Shown piece after piece: positions 15,766 to 24,004 of a DNA stretch of 26,316 bases (the first letter of the stretch is position 1; every line of letters starts with the position of its first letter). Origin of the DNA: JBARRO01 sp049644265 (lineage in GTDB: Bacteria > Bacteroidota > Ignavibacteria > UBA10030). The position numbers and the translations under genes were made by a program. The stretch spans positions 1 through 26,316 of the forward strand of contig JBARRO010000010.1 of NCBI GenBank assembly GCA_049644265.1, read 5' to 3'. Under the pieces are notes generated by a model. It was given only the letters and a program-made list of their open reading frames with translations, was not told where the DNA came from and made no database searches.

Positions 15766-18102
15766 CTACTTCGTGCTTCTCGTGAGGTCCGGGAGAATGT
15801 CTTTCGCGGGGACAATGCTCACACCCAAGAGGATGATCCCGTTTTCATTGTTCTTGTTGTACTTGACTGCCTTCAGGTTTATTTCCCTGATTTGTTCTCC
15901 GAATCGGGGATTTCTCCACTCATACGAGAAGAACGTTATCGGATTCGAGCTGTCCAGTGAACAGTCAACAGCGTCAGCTTCATACGCGTACTTATCCTGG
16001 TTATAATGAACCGTCTCCCTTTCGTTTCTCGCGATGCGTTGGCGCCAACTCCAGTCCATAACGTTCACTCCGTATCGGATAGGGATCGTCATAATAAACC
16101 CGTCTTCATAGACAACTTCGTACCAGCCCAGCAGGTCTGCCGTATCGTCGAAATTGTACATCTCGTAGTAGGCCTTCCTGTTTGCCGCATTTCGCGCGCA
16201 TGCCTGCAGAAAGACAATGCTGCTCACATCCCCGTTTATCGGAATACCGTTCACCTGGGGACTGCCCGACCCTGTCTTTGAAGTGACGACGCTGACTGCG
16301 CGGTTTCCGTGGCCGGCAATCTCAGGCAGCTTGAACACCCTGTTTCCGGATCTGATTTCGCCGGAACGCAACTGCGCAGTGTTCAAACTGTCCATTCCTT
16401 CGTGCAACGATGAGTTGAAGCTGGCAGAGATGTCCAATGTCTTCACTTCGAACCCATCGTCACTCGGCAACACCTTCCCGCTGAGATTTCTCTTTACGTC
16501 ATGGACAAGCGGTTCGAACGTGAAGACCAGCGAATCGAACGGAAGGATACGTTCAGACCATAACAAATTAGCGCATCCGAGAAAATTCACGAGCTGGTCT
16601 TTCCCAAAATTCATTTCCGTTGTCCCTGCCCAGGAAGATGGCTCTCCTCCGATCATACCCCGAACCCTGGTCCGCTCGTCCCAATGATTCATATCGGCAC
16701 GCATGTTTCCGTACACTTGTTTGAATCCCCACTTGGATATCGTGGAATCGATGTTGCGTTCATACCGATCATCCCAGAACCAATTGAACACGAGGATGTC
16801 TTTCGGGATCAGGGCCTTGACTTGTTCAGGGCTTAACGCACCAGGGAGTTTGTATTTGTAGCCCGTGGACGTTTTCGACTCCACCTCACCTTTCCCCCGC
16901 ACTGACTCGATGAGATGATCCCCCCAGATCGCCACCTTGATCCCATTGCCCGCGAGATGGTCGTGAATCTTTCTGAGGTCATTTGCGTACATCAGGCCGT
17001 AGTCACTGCTTTGGCAATCCTCGCATTCGCTTTTATCGACCCGCCATTCGTCATGCCCAACGTGGATCGTTCTCGGATGAATGACGTCGATGTATTCATC
17101 CAGGATGTCAAAATAGAGTTTATAGACATCCGGATTTAACGGGCAGTACGTATCGGGGTAGACTTCCGGTTTGTTGGCAGCCAGATCTCTGTGCCCGAAG
17201 AGAAGGTAGTACGAATGGGCCAACGACGGAAGCTCCGGGATTACCTCCATGTTGAATTGCCTCATGTAGCGTACGAGATCGGCCACCTCTTCTTTTTCCA
17301 GTATCCCTCCGTCCGCATTGTCCCAGTGTGTAGAGTTCTTGGATACGTTGTTCAGCCCGTGCGGATCGCTCAGACGGCTGTAAAGCAATGCTTTTGCAAA
17401 ATCCATCGTGCCGATGTTCAATTCCGGATGCCGGTCCAGACGCATGTTGGCATTTAACTCAACAATGATCGTATTGTATTTGAACGATGCAGCGAAATCG
17501 CGAACGAATCTCTTGAAGAACTGTATGTTCTCTCTGCCGGGGAGATAGAGTTTGATACCCCTGAACGGCAGGAGCGGCTTATCAATCACTCGAATCTGCG
17601 GGATCACTGTTCTCCCGTTTTCTTTCTTCATGATCTGGCGAAGGGATTCGAACCCGAAGAGAGCGCCGTTGGGTCGATTTGACGCAATGACAACGCTGGA
17701 CCCTGAAACCGATAGTATGTACCCCTCCGCTCCGAGATTCTTGAGTTCGGGAGTCAATCCATTCGCATCGCAAAATCGTCGAACGGAAGGATTGTCAAGA
17801 GTGCCGATGAGTATGAACTTCTGATTCTTGGGGGCTCCGGACTTTCCCGAGCGCGGAAGAGCAAGTCCATATCGATCAGAAAGTTCACTCTGAAGCAGCT
17901 GCAAAACAAACGCTTCCCCCTGCTTCTCCTTTCCCGTTACGATCAGGGCTGTCGACGAATCCAGGACAAAATTCCCGTCGCCGGGAAGCACTTTCAACGG
18001 GATGGGGAAGATGAGCGTCTTGTCGCTGCAAAACGATTTGAGATAATTCCCGGCTACGAGGATGATAAGCGCTGTTAAGACAATTCTGACAACATGTTTC
18101 AT
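15766..18102 (-). CDS. Exported GH20-like beta-N-acetylhexosaminidase
   Basis: This encodes 778 residues. A signal or membrane anchor (VVRIVLTALIILVAGNYL) is followed by a GH20b-type alpha/beta domain (residues ~30-175: FVLQLLQSELSDRYGLALP, GAEGYILSVSGSSVVIASNR, ALFGFESLRQIM). A TIM barrel begins at PFRGIKLYLPGR. The GH20 acid pair is in TIHVGHDEWR (D351, E352). The usual motif is H.GGDE; here the second G is H. Further barrel strands include EVIPELPSLAHSYY and VAIWGDHL. The last ~250 residues form a beta-rich extension with GWYEVVYEDGFIMTIPIRYG, which I do not recognise. GH20 enzymes release terminal GlcNAc or GalNAc by substrate-assisted catalysis that needs the N-acetyl group. That fits acetyl-modifying neighbours. 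GGGAG precedes the ATG. Confidence 0.87.
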   Translation of the reverse strand: MKHVVRIVLTALIILVAGNYLKSFCSDKTLIFPIPLKVLPGDGNFVLDSSTALIVTGKEKQGEAFVLQLLQSELSDRYGLALPRSGKSGAPKNQKFILIGTLDNPSVRRFCDANGLTPELKNLGAEGYILSVSGSSVVIASNRPNGALFGFESLRQIMKKENGRTVIPQIRVIDKPLLPFRGIKLYLPGRENIQFFKRFVRDFAASFKYNTIIVELNANMRLDRHPELNIGTMDFAKALLYSRLSDPHGLNNVSKNSTHWDNADGGILEKEEVADLVRYMRQFNMEVIPELPSLAHSYYLLFGHRDLAANKPEVYPDTYCPLNPDVYKLYFDILDEYIDVIHPRTIHVGHDEWRVDKSECEDCQSSDYGLMYANDLRKIHDHLAGNGIKVAIWGDHLIESVRGKGEVESKTSTGYKYKLPGALSPEQVKALIPKDILVFNWFWDDRYERNIDSTISKWGFKQVYGNMRADMNHWDERTRVRGMIGGEPSSWAGTTEMNFGKDQLVNFLGCANLLWSERILPFDSLVFTFEPLVHDVKRNLSGKVLPSDDGFEVKTLDISASFNSSLHEGMDSLNTAQLRSGEIRSGNRVFKLPEIAGHGNRAVSVVTSKTGSGSPQVNGIPINGDVSSIVFLQACARNAANRKAYYEMYNFDDTADLLGWYEVVYEDGFIMTIPIRYGVNVMDWSWRQRIARNERETVHYNQDKYAYEADAVDCSLDSSNPITFFSYEWRNPRFGEQIREINLKAVKYNKNNENGIILLGVSIVPAKDILPDLTRSTK

Positions 18103-18169
18103 AGAGGAACTCCCTGGTTAAGTGCCTTCAGTTCAACCTTGTTTCACCACATCCATTTCCTTGGCGGTT

Positions 18170-20284
18170 TTAAGCCAGATCAATCGGCAGATTTCTTACT
18201 CGTTTTCCGGTGGCCGAGAAAATTGCGTTGCAGAGCGCCGGTGCACAGGCACCCATTCCAAGCTCGCCAATTCCTCCAACCGGAAACGCGCTCGGTACTA
18301 TGTGTACCTCCACCTTCGGCATTTCATCATACGTGAGAATCGGATAGCTATCGAAATTGGCCTCCACGACGCCTCCGTTCGCGATGGTAATCCTCCCCTT
18401 GATCGCCGCGGAAAGTGCGAATGCGACGCAGCTTTGCATTTGAGCTTCAACGGTGTCGGGATTTACCACCAACCCGCAGTCCACCGCGCACACAAAGCGA
18501 TCAACCCTCAACTTGCTGTCCTGATCGACAGTGACTTCGGCTACGTACGCACAATAACTGTCATAGGCAGATCCGGCCGCAATGCCTTTTCCGCGCCCTT
18601 TTCCCAGCTTCTTGTACCAATCCGATTTTTGCGCAGCCACGGTAAGGACATTCCTTAGCCTCGAACCTTCTGGAAGCATGTCCACTCTGAAATCGAACGG
18701 ATCCTTGCGGGCTGCCACGGCCATTTCATCGATGAATGATTCAAGGGCAAATGGATTTTGTGACCGATAGACCGCCCGCCAATACCCGATCGGAATTGGG
18801 ATGGAAACAATACTGCCGGTCAATTGCATGAATGGAATCCGATATTCCCGTTCAATCGCACCTCCTTTGAAATCATAGCTACGCGGATCAAGAGGTCGAC
18901 GTGATCGCTGTTCTTCGATGGAAGGCGTTATGACGTGATGCTGGAGTGACGACGGCCTTCCGTTCCCATCGATCGTTCCTTTCAGCTGATGCATACTCGG
19001 CGGACGGTAGAAGTCGTGTTTCATGTCTTCTTCTCTCGTCCACGTCACCTTCACCGGCTTGGCTGTGTGTTGGGAGATCTCGGCTGCCTCCACAGCAAAA
19101 TCCGGATCGACTCTGCGACCGAATCCTCCCCCCATAAAGGTCACGTACACCGTCACACTCTCCTCACCCAACCCAAGCGCCTTTGCAACCTCCGTCCGTG
19201 CGTCCTGAGGACTTTGTGTCGGAGCCCAAACCTCAACCTTGCCATCCTTGAACGAGGCCACACAGTTCATGGGCTCCATTGTTGCATGAGCAAGGTAGGG
19301 AGTCTCATAAACAGCTTCGATCACCGCATCCTGCCCAGTCGGGGTAATCGGATTTCCAATTTGAGTAAGGACTTCTCCCCGTTCGCGAAGTTTTTCAGCC
19401 ATCATCGAACGAATGGTCTCCGAATTCAATGTTGCGTTGGGTCCCGAATCCCACTCGGCCGAGAGCAGGCTTTGCCCTTTAAACGCAAGCCACGTCGATT
19501 CTGCAACAACGGCGATGCCCGAGCTTATGCTGAACACGTCGAGAACGCCACGCACGGCCTTGACGTTGGCGGCGTCATACCTTTTTATTTTGCCGCCGAA
19601 TGTCGGGCAATGAAGTACCGTGGCATAGAGCATTCCGGGAAGTGTGTGGTCAATACCAAACTGCGTTTCGCCGTAGACCTTCCCTGGTGTATCCAATCTG
19701 TGGACGCTCTTTCCGATGACGGAATAGTCCTTCGGATCCTTCAACGGTACATCTTCCGGAACGGGGATTTTTGAAGCTTCCTCGGCAAGATCGCCGTAGG
19801 ATAACGTTGCGCCGTTCTTCGTATTGACAACAAACCCCAGCTTGGCAGCGCAGTCTGACGGTTTGACCTTCCACCGTGCAGCGGCCGCACCGATTAACAT
19901 GGTCCTGGCAGTTGCCCCAGCAATTCTGAGCGGCTCCCATTTTTTCCGAATACTGGTGCTCCCGCCGGTGGTTTGATCCCCGAACCGTTTGTCGCCGTAC
20001 GCATGTTCGACCTTGATCGTTTTCCAGTCGACCTCGAGTTCTTCGGCAACCAACATCGCAAGAGACGTGAAGACCCCCTGACCCATCTCCGATCTTGGGA
20101 CGACGATCGTGACCAATCCTGATGGCTCGACCTTGATGAAAACGCTCGGAGCGAAGATGTTGGACTGAGGCGACTCGGGGGGAGGCTCGTACGCGGGGAA
20201 ATATGAACCAAGGAAGAGCCCGGCCCCGCTCGCGCTCACGACCTTGATGAATTCCCGTCTCGTGTGTCTGCCCTGGTCGCTCAT
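18170..20284 (-). CDS. Molybdenum hydroxylase large subunit (isoquinoline 1-oxidoreductase beta type), Tat-exported
   Basis: This encodes 704 residues. A twin-arginine signal (TRREFIKVVSASGAGLFLGS, residues 8-27) is followed by the two-part molybdopterin-binding region of the xanthine dehydrogenase superfamily. Visible motifs are SEMGQGVFTSLAMLVAEEL, the TPGKVYGETQFGID segment of the a/b hammerhead domain, FMGGGFGRR near residue 385, and VGGIGELGMGACAPALCNAI near residue 674. The last contains the glutamate expected to act as catalytic base. The layout matches the IorB type, which binds Mo-cytosine dinucleotide and receives electrons through a separate 2Fe-2S subunit. That subunit is encoded just upstream with an ATGA overlap. 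Substrates of this type range from N-heterocycles to aldehydes, so the name does not fix the reaction. Co-export with the small subunit is expected. Confidence 0.92.
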   Translation of the reverse strand: MSDQGRHTRREFIKVVSASGAGLFLGSYFPAYEPPPESPQSNIFAPSVFIKVEPSGLVTIVVPRSEMGQGVFTSLAMLVAEELEVDWKTIKVEHAYGDKRFGDQTTGGSTSIRKKWEPLRIAGATARTMLIGAAAARWKVKPSDCAAKLGFVVNTKNGATLSYGDLAEEASKIPVPEDVPLKDPKDYSVIGKSVHRLDTPGKVYGETQFGIDHTLPGMLYATVLHCPTFGGKIKRYDAANVKAVRGVLDVFSISSGIAVVAESTWLAFKGQSLLSAEWDSGPNATLNSETIRSMMAEKLRERGEVLTQIGNPITPTGQDAVIEAVYETPYLAHATMEPMNCVASFKDGKVEVWAPTQSPQDARTEVAKALGLGEESVTVYVTFMGGGFGRRVDPDFAVEAAEISQHTAKPVKVTWTREEDMKHDFYRPPSMHQLKGTIDGNGRPSSLQHHVITPSIEEQRSRRPLDPRSYDFKGGAIEREYRIPFMQLTGSIVSIPIPIGYWRAVYRSQNPFALESFIDEMAVAARKDPFDFRVDMLPEGSRLRNVLTVAAQKSDWYKKLGKGRGKGIAAGSAYDSYCAYVAEVTVDQDSKLRVDRFVCAVDCGLVVNPDTVEAQMQSCVAFALSAAIKGRITIANGGVVEANFDSYPILTYDEMPKVEVHIVPSAFPVGGIGELGMGACAPALCNAIFSATGKRVRNLPIDLA

Positions 20285-20745
20285 TTTTCAGTGACTCCGC
20301 CGATGCCTTCAATAGCTTCTCTAATCCTTTGGTAAGTTCCGCACCTGCACAGGACTCCGCTCATCGTATCCGAGATTTCCTTCTGCGTCGGCTTCGGATT
20401 CTGACTCAGCAGAGCCGCGACCGTCATGATTTGTCCCGGCTGACAATACCCGCACTGTGACACCTCGTGTTCGATCCAGACCTTGAAAATCGGGTTGTCC
20501 TTGTTCGCCGCAAGACCTTCGATGGTTGTGATCGATTGTCCTGTCACCTTGCTGACGGGGACGGAACACGAGCGTTCTGCCTTGCCACCGATGTGAACCG
20601 TGCAGGCGCCGCAGAGCCCTTCACCGCATCCAAATTTCGTTCCCGTCAGACCGAGAGTATCGCGAAGCACCCAGAGGAGGGGCGTGTCTTCGTCGACGTC
20701 GACGGACTTCGGTATTCCATTCACTACAAACGAGTATCGTGGCAT
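20281..20745 (-). CDS. 2Fe-2S subunit of molybdenum hydroxylase (isoquinoline 1-oxidoreductase alpha type)
   Basis: This 154-residue protein has two 2Fe-2S clusters. The plant-ferredoxin-type site is C40, C45, C48 and C60 (GCGEGLCGACTVHIGG, then RSC). The second site is C98, C101, C133 and C135 (QCGYCQPGQIM and CRCGTY). This is the full cysteine set and the normal length for the family. It has no signal peptide, so export is expected as a complex with the Tat-signal-bearing large subunit. Its stop overlaps the large subunit's start. No FAD subunit or cytochrome gene is adjacent, as expected for the two-subunit IorAB type, though that type often has a cytochrome partner. The ATG has no strong Shine-Dalgarno (GAAAAAAGCAGC before it). 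A 235-base gap lies upstream, the only sizeable one in the window. Confidence 0.93.
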   Translation of the reverse strand: MPRYSFVVNGIPKSVDVDEDTPLLWVLRDTLGLTGTKFGCGEGLCGACTVHIGGKAERSCSVPVSKVTGQSITTIEGLAANKDNPIFKVWIEHEVSQCGYCQPGQIMTVAALLSQNPKPTQKEISDTMSGVLCRCGTYQRIREAIEGIGGVTEK

Positions 20746-20833
20746 GCTGCTTTTTTCACAAATGTGTGAGTTGTGTCGTCACTGCGAATAAGGATCCAGT
20801 GTCGCGTCCCGCAAATACCTTGAATAATAGGAC

Positions 20834-20900
20834 ACGGATGTCACTGAAAAAACGGATTACCGCGGAATGATTTCTAAAATTTCATCAGTGAAAATCCGTT
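20834..20900 (-). promoter_or_regulatory. Candidate leader structure with two competing hairpins
   Basis: In the gap before the molybdenum hydroxylase genes, read on the minus strand, the segment at 20900-20885 (AACGGATTTTCACTGA) can pair in two exclusive ways. Its AACGGATT pairs with AATCCGTT at 20858-20851, followed by a run of T (six T in total at 20852-20847), which is terminator-like. Alternatively ACGGAT..TCACTGA pairs with TCAGTGA.ATCCGT at 20847-20834, a 13-bp stem with one small bulge. This is the arrangement of an attenuator, but no effector site is known and loops are long. It could instead be a weak terminator for the gene at 20981-22327. Confidence 0.3.
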
Positions 20901-20980
20901 GTTTCGGCTTTTTCCGTGTTCTATTTTCACAAACCAGCCAAGCTACGATGGATTATTCAACGAATTTCGGCAACGCTACG

Positions 20981-22327
20981 CTAGTTGCGCACAATATCGC
21001 CGCCCGACTGGCCGGACATCGTATTGTCGCGGACAACGATGTTGGAAGCGCTTTTCTTTACAACGACGCCACATTTCTGGGTCCCGCCGCCGGTGTCGCG
21101 GATGGTATTGTTTTGGATGACGATGTCCTTGACGTTCAAATCGAGCAGGAAGCCATTGCCGGAACCGCGTGTGCCGTTGTCCTCGATGACATTGCTCACA
21201 AATACGTTTCTGTGGCTGTTGTCGGGCTCACCGTAGTCGCTGAAACAAACACCATTGTGGCCGTTCTTGAAGACACGATTGCCCTCGAATCTGTTGTCGG
21301 TGTCCTTTTTGTTGATTGAGATACCATCGAGGTCGTTGCTGTACAGAGTATTCTTCTTGAACGTCCCTTTCTTCACTCTCCAGCAAAGAAAGAGCCCGTA
21401 AAGATTGTCATGGGACGTGCATCCTTCGATCAGACTGTTCTCGGATCCTGTGCCGGGATGAAAACCCTTCCCGGTGGAATTGGAAGCTTCGCAGTCTCTC
21501 ACGGTGATGTCCCTCGTGATTTGCCAGTCAAACACGTCGCCGTTGAAGTCCGTCGCGTTGACATGTTCTATCAGGCACCCGGTCGCCCGTTGGAGGTATA
21601 CTGCTCCTCCCCGACAACCCCCCAGCAGATCGTTTGTTCCTTTATTGCCTTCGAGCATGAGGAAAGCGATGCGAACGTTCTCGACTCCAACAGCTTCCAC
21701 GATAGAGCACGTGTTCGACAACACGGCCTTGTGCTCGCAGTCGTAATCCCTGAGCGTCGCCTGGTCAAGGAATATCGTGTTATGGTCGATTTTGACGATT
21801 GTGGCGACCGTGACATCCCAGTCGGAGGAAAAACGCGAGTCTGACAACTGAACGCCCATACCGGCGCTGAATCCACGGGCGTCCTGTACGGTTACCTTCA
21901 TCATTCCGTAATCCGCATCGACCGCCAGGAGGCTTCGATATCCGTCGACCTTGCGCAGAATCGTGGAATCACCAGCGCCGATGAGCGACATGTTGCTCGC
22001 CAGTCTTGTCGGCGCTGATACTCTATACGTTCCCGGCTTTAGTTCAACGGTCCCGCCTCCCCTCTGCCTTAGCGCATCGACCGCAATCTGAATAGCAGCC
22101 GACGTAAACCCGGAAACGTCCGCAGAAGCGCCTCCGACCGTGATGACCTGTTTTGTTGCAGTTGGGATGATCCTCAAATCTCCATCCGCAAGGTCATTGG
22201 GCACAGTAATTGCGTTTCGTATAGCCGTATCCGCCGCGATGATACGCCTATCTTCGGACTGAGCGCATACTCTGTGTGTAAGTGCCATAAGACTCACAAC
22301 GGCCATGAGCACGTACGTCCTTCGCAT
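20981..22327 (-). CDS. Secreted right-handed parallel beta-helix protein
   Basis: This encodes 448 residues from the ATG at 22327 (MRRTYVLMAVVSLMALTHRVCAQ signal region). The open frame reaches 22414, but a strong GGAAGG repeat lies just before 22327. After an N-terminal cap (AAIQIAVDALRQRGGGTVEL, typical of pectate-lyase-3-like folds) come many short helix turns with the N..I..N.I.. pattern: GCLIEHVNATDFNG, NSLIEGCTSHDN, GISINKKDTDNRFEGNRVF and DIVIQNNTIRDT. This is the fold of polysaccharide lyases and some glycosidases; a catalytic site cannot be identified by eye. There is no T9SS domain. It is the last gene before the 235-base gap and follows the propeller gene after a hairpin. It may degrade or bind a polysaccharide. 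Confidence 0.87.
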   Translation of the reverse strand: MRRTYVLMAVVSLMALTHRVCAQSEDRRIIAADTAIRNAITVPNDLADGDLRIIPTATKQVITVGGASADVSGFTSAAIQIAVDALRQRGGGTVELKPGTYRVSAPTRLASNMSLIGAGDSTILRKVDGYRSLLAVDADYGMMKVTVQDARGFSAGMGVQLSDSRFSSDWDVTVATIVKIDHNTIFLDQATLRDYDCEHKAVLSNTCSIVEAVGVENVRIAFLMLEGNKGTNDLLGGCRGGAVYLQRATGCLIEHVNATDFNGDVFDWQITRDITVRDCEASNSTGKGFHPGTGSENSLIEGCTSHDNLYGLFLCWRVKKGTFKKNTLYSNDLDGISINKKDTDNRFEGNRVFKNGHNGVCFSDYGEPDNSHRNVFVSNVIEDNGTRGSGNGFLLDLNVKDIVIQNNTIRDTGGGTQKCGVVVKKSASNIVVRDNTMSGQSGGDIVRN

Positions 22328-22333
22328 AAAGAA

Positions 22334-22345
22334 CCTTCCTTCCTT
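22334..22345 (-). promoter_or_regulatory. Triplicated ribosome binding site
   Basis: AAGGAAGGAAGG on the minus strand ends six bases before the ATG at 22327. It decides the beta-helix gene start and suggests efficient initiation. Confidence 0.6.
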
Positions 22346-22391
22346 TTCAGCTAACTGATGCAACCAAACGCTGCGCCGACAAATCCCAATT

Positions 22392-22420
22392 TCATGCTTG
22401 CGGCATTGCCGCACGCATGA
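22392..22420 (-). other. Strong intercistronic hairpin after the beta-propeller gene
   Basis: On either strand TCATGC (22392-22397) pairs with GCATGA (22415-22420), and GCGGC (22400-22404) with GCCGC (22408-22412) around a 3-base loop. One mismatch interrupts the stem. It starts three bases after the stop of the gene at 22424-24004. No T-run follows on the minus strand, so it is more likely an mRNA-stability or processing element than a full terminator. Confidence 0.5.
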
Positions 22421-22423
22421 CCG

Positions 22424-24004
22424 CTACTTCAGCAACAGCATCCGACGCGTCTGGAAGAATGTTCCAGACCGTAATCGATAGAAATACACTCCTGAACGAA
22501 GGTGCGATGCCTCGAACCTTGCCCGATAAGACCCCGCCTGAAGTTCTCCATCCACGATCCTCGCCACCTCTCTGCCAAGAACATCAAAGACTGTGAGCGT
22601 CACGTCAGCAGCAGTCGGCAATTGAAACATGATTATTGTTTGTGGATTGAATGGATTGGGGTAATTGTTGACTAGCGAGGGCGCGGAGTGTGCTGGCGTG
22701 GCATCGGTAGACAGGACCGACGTCGAGACAACTTTGTCTCTGAAATCGACCACGTAGGCCTGCACGGGATAGGAACCCTTGTTCCAGTCGCTGGCAAAAA
22801 TAACCCTCAAACCATCCGGTGACGGACAACCGTGGGCTTCTGCGATGTACTGATCGTCGGGAGTCGGAAATAAATACTTGTTGACGCGCAGGTTACATAT
22901 CCGTTCGACTCTCGACCCATCCAGTCGGACCGCGTCGAGTTCATTGATATAGGGGAGATATTTCTCGTTCGTTTGCAGATTTTGATACGTAACAAATACC
23001 CAACCGGGCCGCTTCAGATTTCGGCCGGATGTATGGCTTGCATAGCCGCTCCTCGTCAACGCCGTTATCACACCGTCCGACAGCCTCCTTTTGATCACCA
23101 GGCCATTGTACGGTGACGTCTTCCCGACGCCGGCAATGACCTCATCACCGTTTTGATCGATCTGAACGTCAAAGTGGCTTGGGAGCCCGTACTGGTATTC
23201 CAACCAGGCGAGCGTTCCGTCCGCGGCATGGAGTACTTTGATCAAATCACTTCCATAGGTGATGATAACATAGTTGCCCTTCGGCGACATCGTACAATTA
23301 TCAAAATTGGCGACTTCAATATCCTGTCCCTTCGTCTTCGTGGGAACATCGACGACAAAGATCACATACTTGTTGTCAACAATTCGTTTTCCATAGATGG
23401 CCACCTTTGTGCCATCCCAGCTAAAATTGCCTTCGCTCTCTCCAAACGAGCATGAGCTGTACGCCCGCAAGTCGACCAATTCACTATCGATGTCGGCGAC
23501 AACATCCCATTTGCCAAGACGACAGTTCCCCGACTTCCCGGTGTGATACATCACGTGCGGTTCCGTATGGCTCCAGAGCACGTATTCACTCGGTTTTGTT
23601 CTTGTAAACAGGACTTCGTACGTAGACCCATCGAGCCAGAGATTGGGATAGTGTCTATTCAGGTACATCATGCTCTGATCGCAATTCCACACGGAGAGCT
23701 TCGAGTATTCATGCCGCTCCTGTTGTGCAGCCCAGACTGCGCCGGGAATGTTCGGTATCGCATCACCCGGATTACCGACAATACGGGTGATCTTCGTTCC
23801 AAACACGGGGTCGGTTACTGATTGCAGATATTCGGGCTTATCCACCGCAGACGCCGGCCAGTACGTCGTGCTGTCTGTGAGAAGTTCGCACGCAACATCC
23901 TGCGCGCTTCCGTGCGAACAGAACGTGCTCAACAGGAGAATAAGGACGATCGCCGCTTTTAGAATTGCGTGCGCTTTCACGATTGCAGTTCTTCTCCGGT
24001 TCAT
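22424..24004 (-). CDS. T9SS-secreted beta-propeller protein, possibly lyase-like
   Basis: This encodes 526 residues. A signal peptide (AILKAAIVLILLLSTFCSHGSA) is followed by ~400 residues of repeated strands resembling a seven-bladed TolB/oligogalacturonate-lyase-like propeller. Blades are seen as YSKLSVWNCDQSMMYLNRHY, NFSWDGTKVAIYG, TMSPKGNYVIITYG and GCPSPDGLRVIFASDW. Several histidines sit at blade ends (SHTEPHVMYH, SHTSGRN, EAHGCPSPDG). A similar histidine pattern binds metal in PL22 lyases, but this resemblance is loose. The last ~90 residues are a T9SS type A domain (NNYPNPFNPQTII to RRMLLLK). The start overlaps the stop of the upstream gene as ATGA. It lies between two other cell-surface proteins. 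Surface location is confident; enzymatic role is not. Confidence 0.82.
   Translation of the reverse strand: MNRRRTAIVKAHAILKAAIVLILLLSTFCSHGSAQDVACELLTDSTTYWPASAVDKPEYLQSVTDPVFGTKITRIVGNPGDAIPNIPGAVWAAQQERHEYSKLSVWNCDQSMMYLNRHYPNLWLDGSTYEVLFTRTKPSEYVLWSHTEPHVMYHTGKSGNCRLGKWDVVADIDSELVDLRAYSSCSFGESEGNFSWDGTKVAIYGKRIVDNKYVIFVVDVPTKTKGQDIEVANFDNCTMSPKGNYVIITYGSDLIKVLHAADGTLAWLEYQYGLPSHFDVQIDQNGDEVIAGVGKTSPYNGLVIKRRLSDGVITALTRSGYASHTSGRNLKRPGWVFVTYQNLQTNEKYLPYINELDAVRLDGSRVERICNLRVNKYLFPTPDDQYIAEAHGCPSPDGLRVIFASDWNKGSYPVQAYVVDFRDKVVSTSVLSTDATPAHSAPSLVNNYPNPFNPQTIIMFQLPTAADVTLTVFDVLGREVARIVDGELQAGSYRARFEASHLRSGVYFYRLRSGTFFQTRRMLLLK

Noticed and set aside
19650..20312. Minus-strand frame of 220 codons overlapping the molybdenum hydroxylase large subunit
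   Set aside because: It is in another frame of a gene with complete family motifs, and its product is arginine-rich without any domain.
20756..20769. TCACA-N4-TGTGA inverted repeat near the start of the 2Fe-2S subunit gene, considered as a CRP-type site
   Set aside because: The half-sites are in the reverse order and spacing of a CRP site (TGTGA-N6-TCACA), and it overlaps the translation initiation region.
20746..20980. A sigma-70-type promoter with TATTAT near 20820-20830
   Set aside because: The matching -35 position holds only a T-run, and Bacteroidota promoters differ from this consensus, so I could not support a specific promoter.
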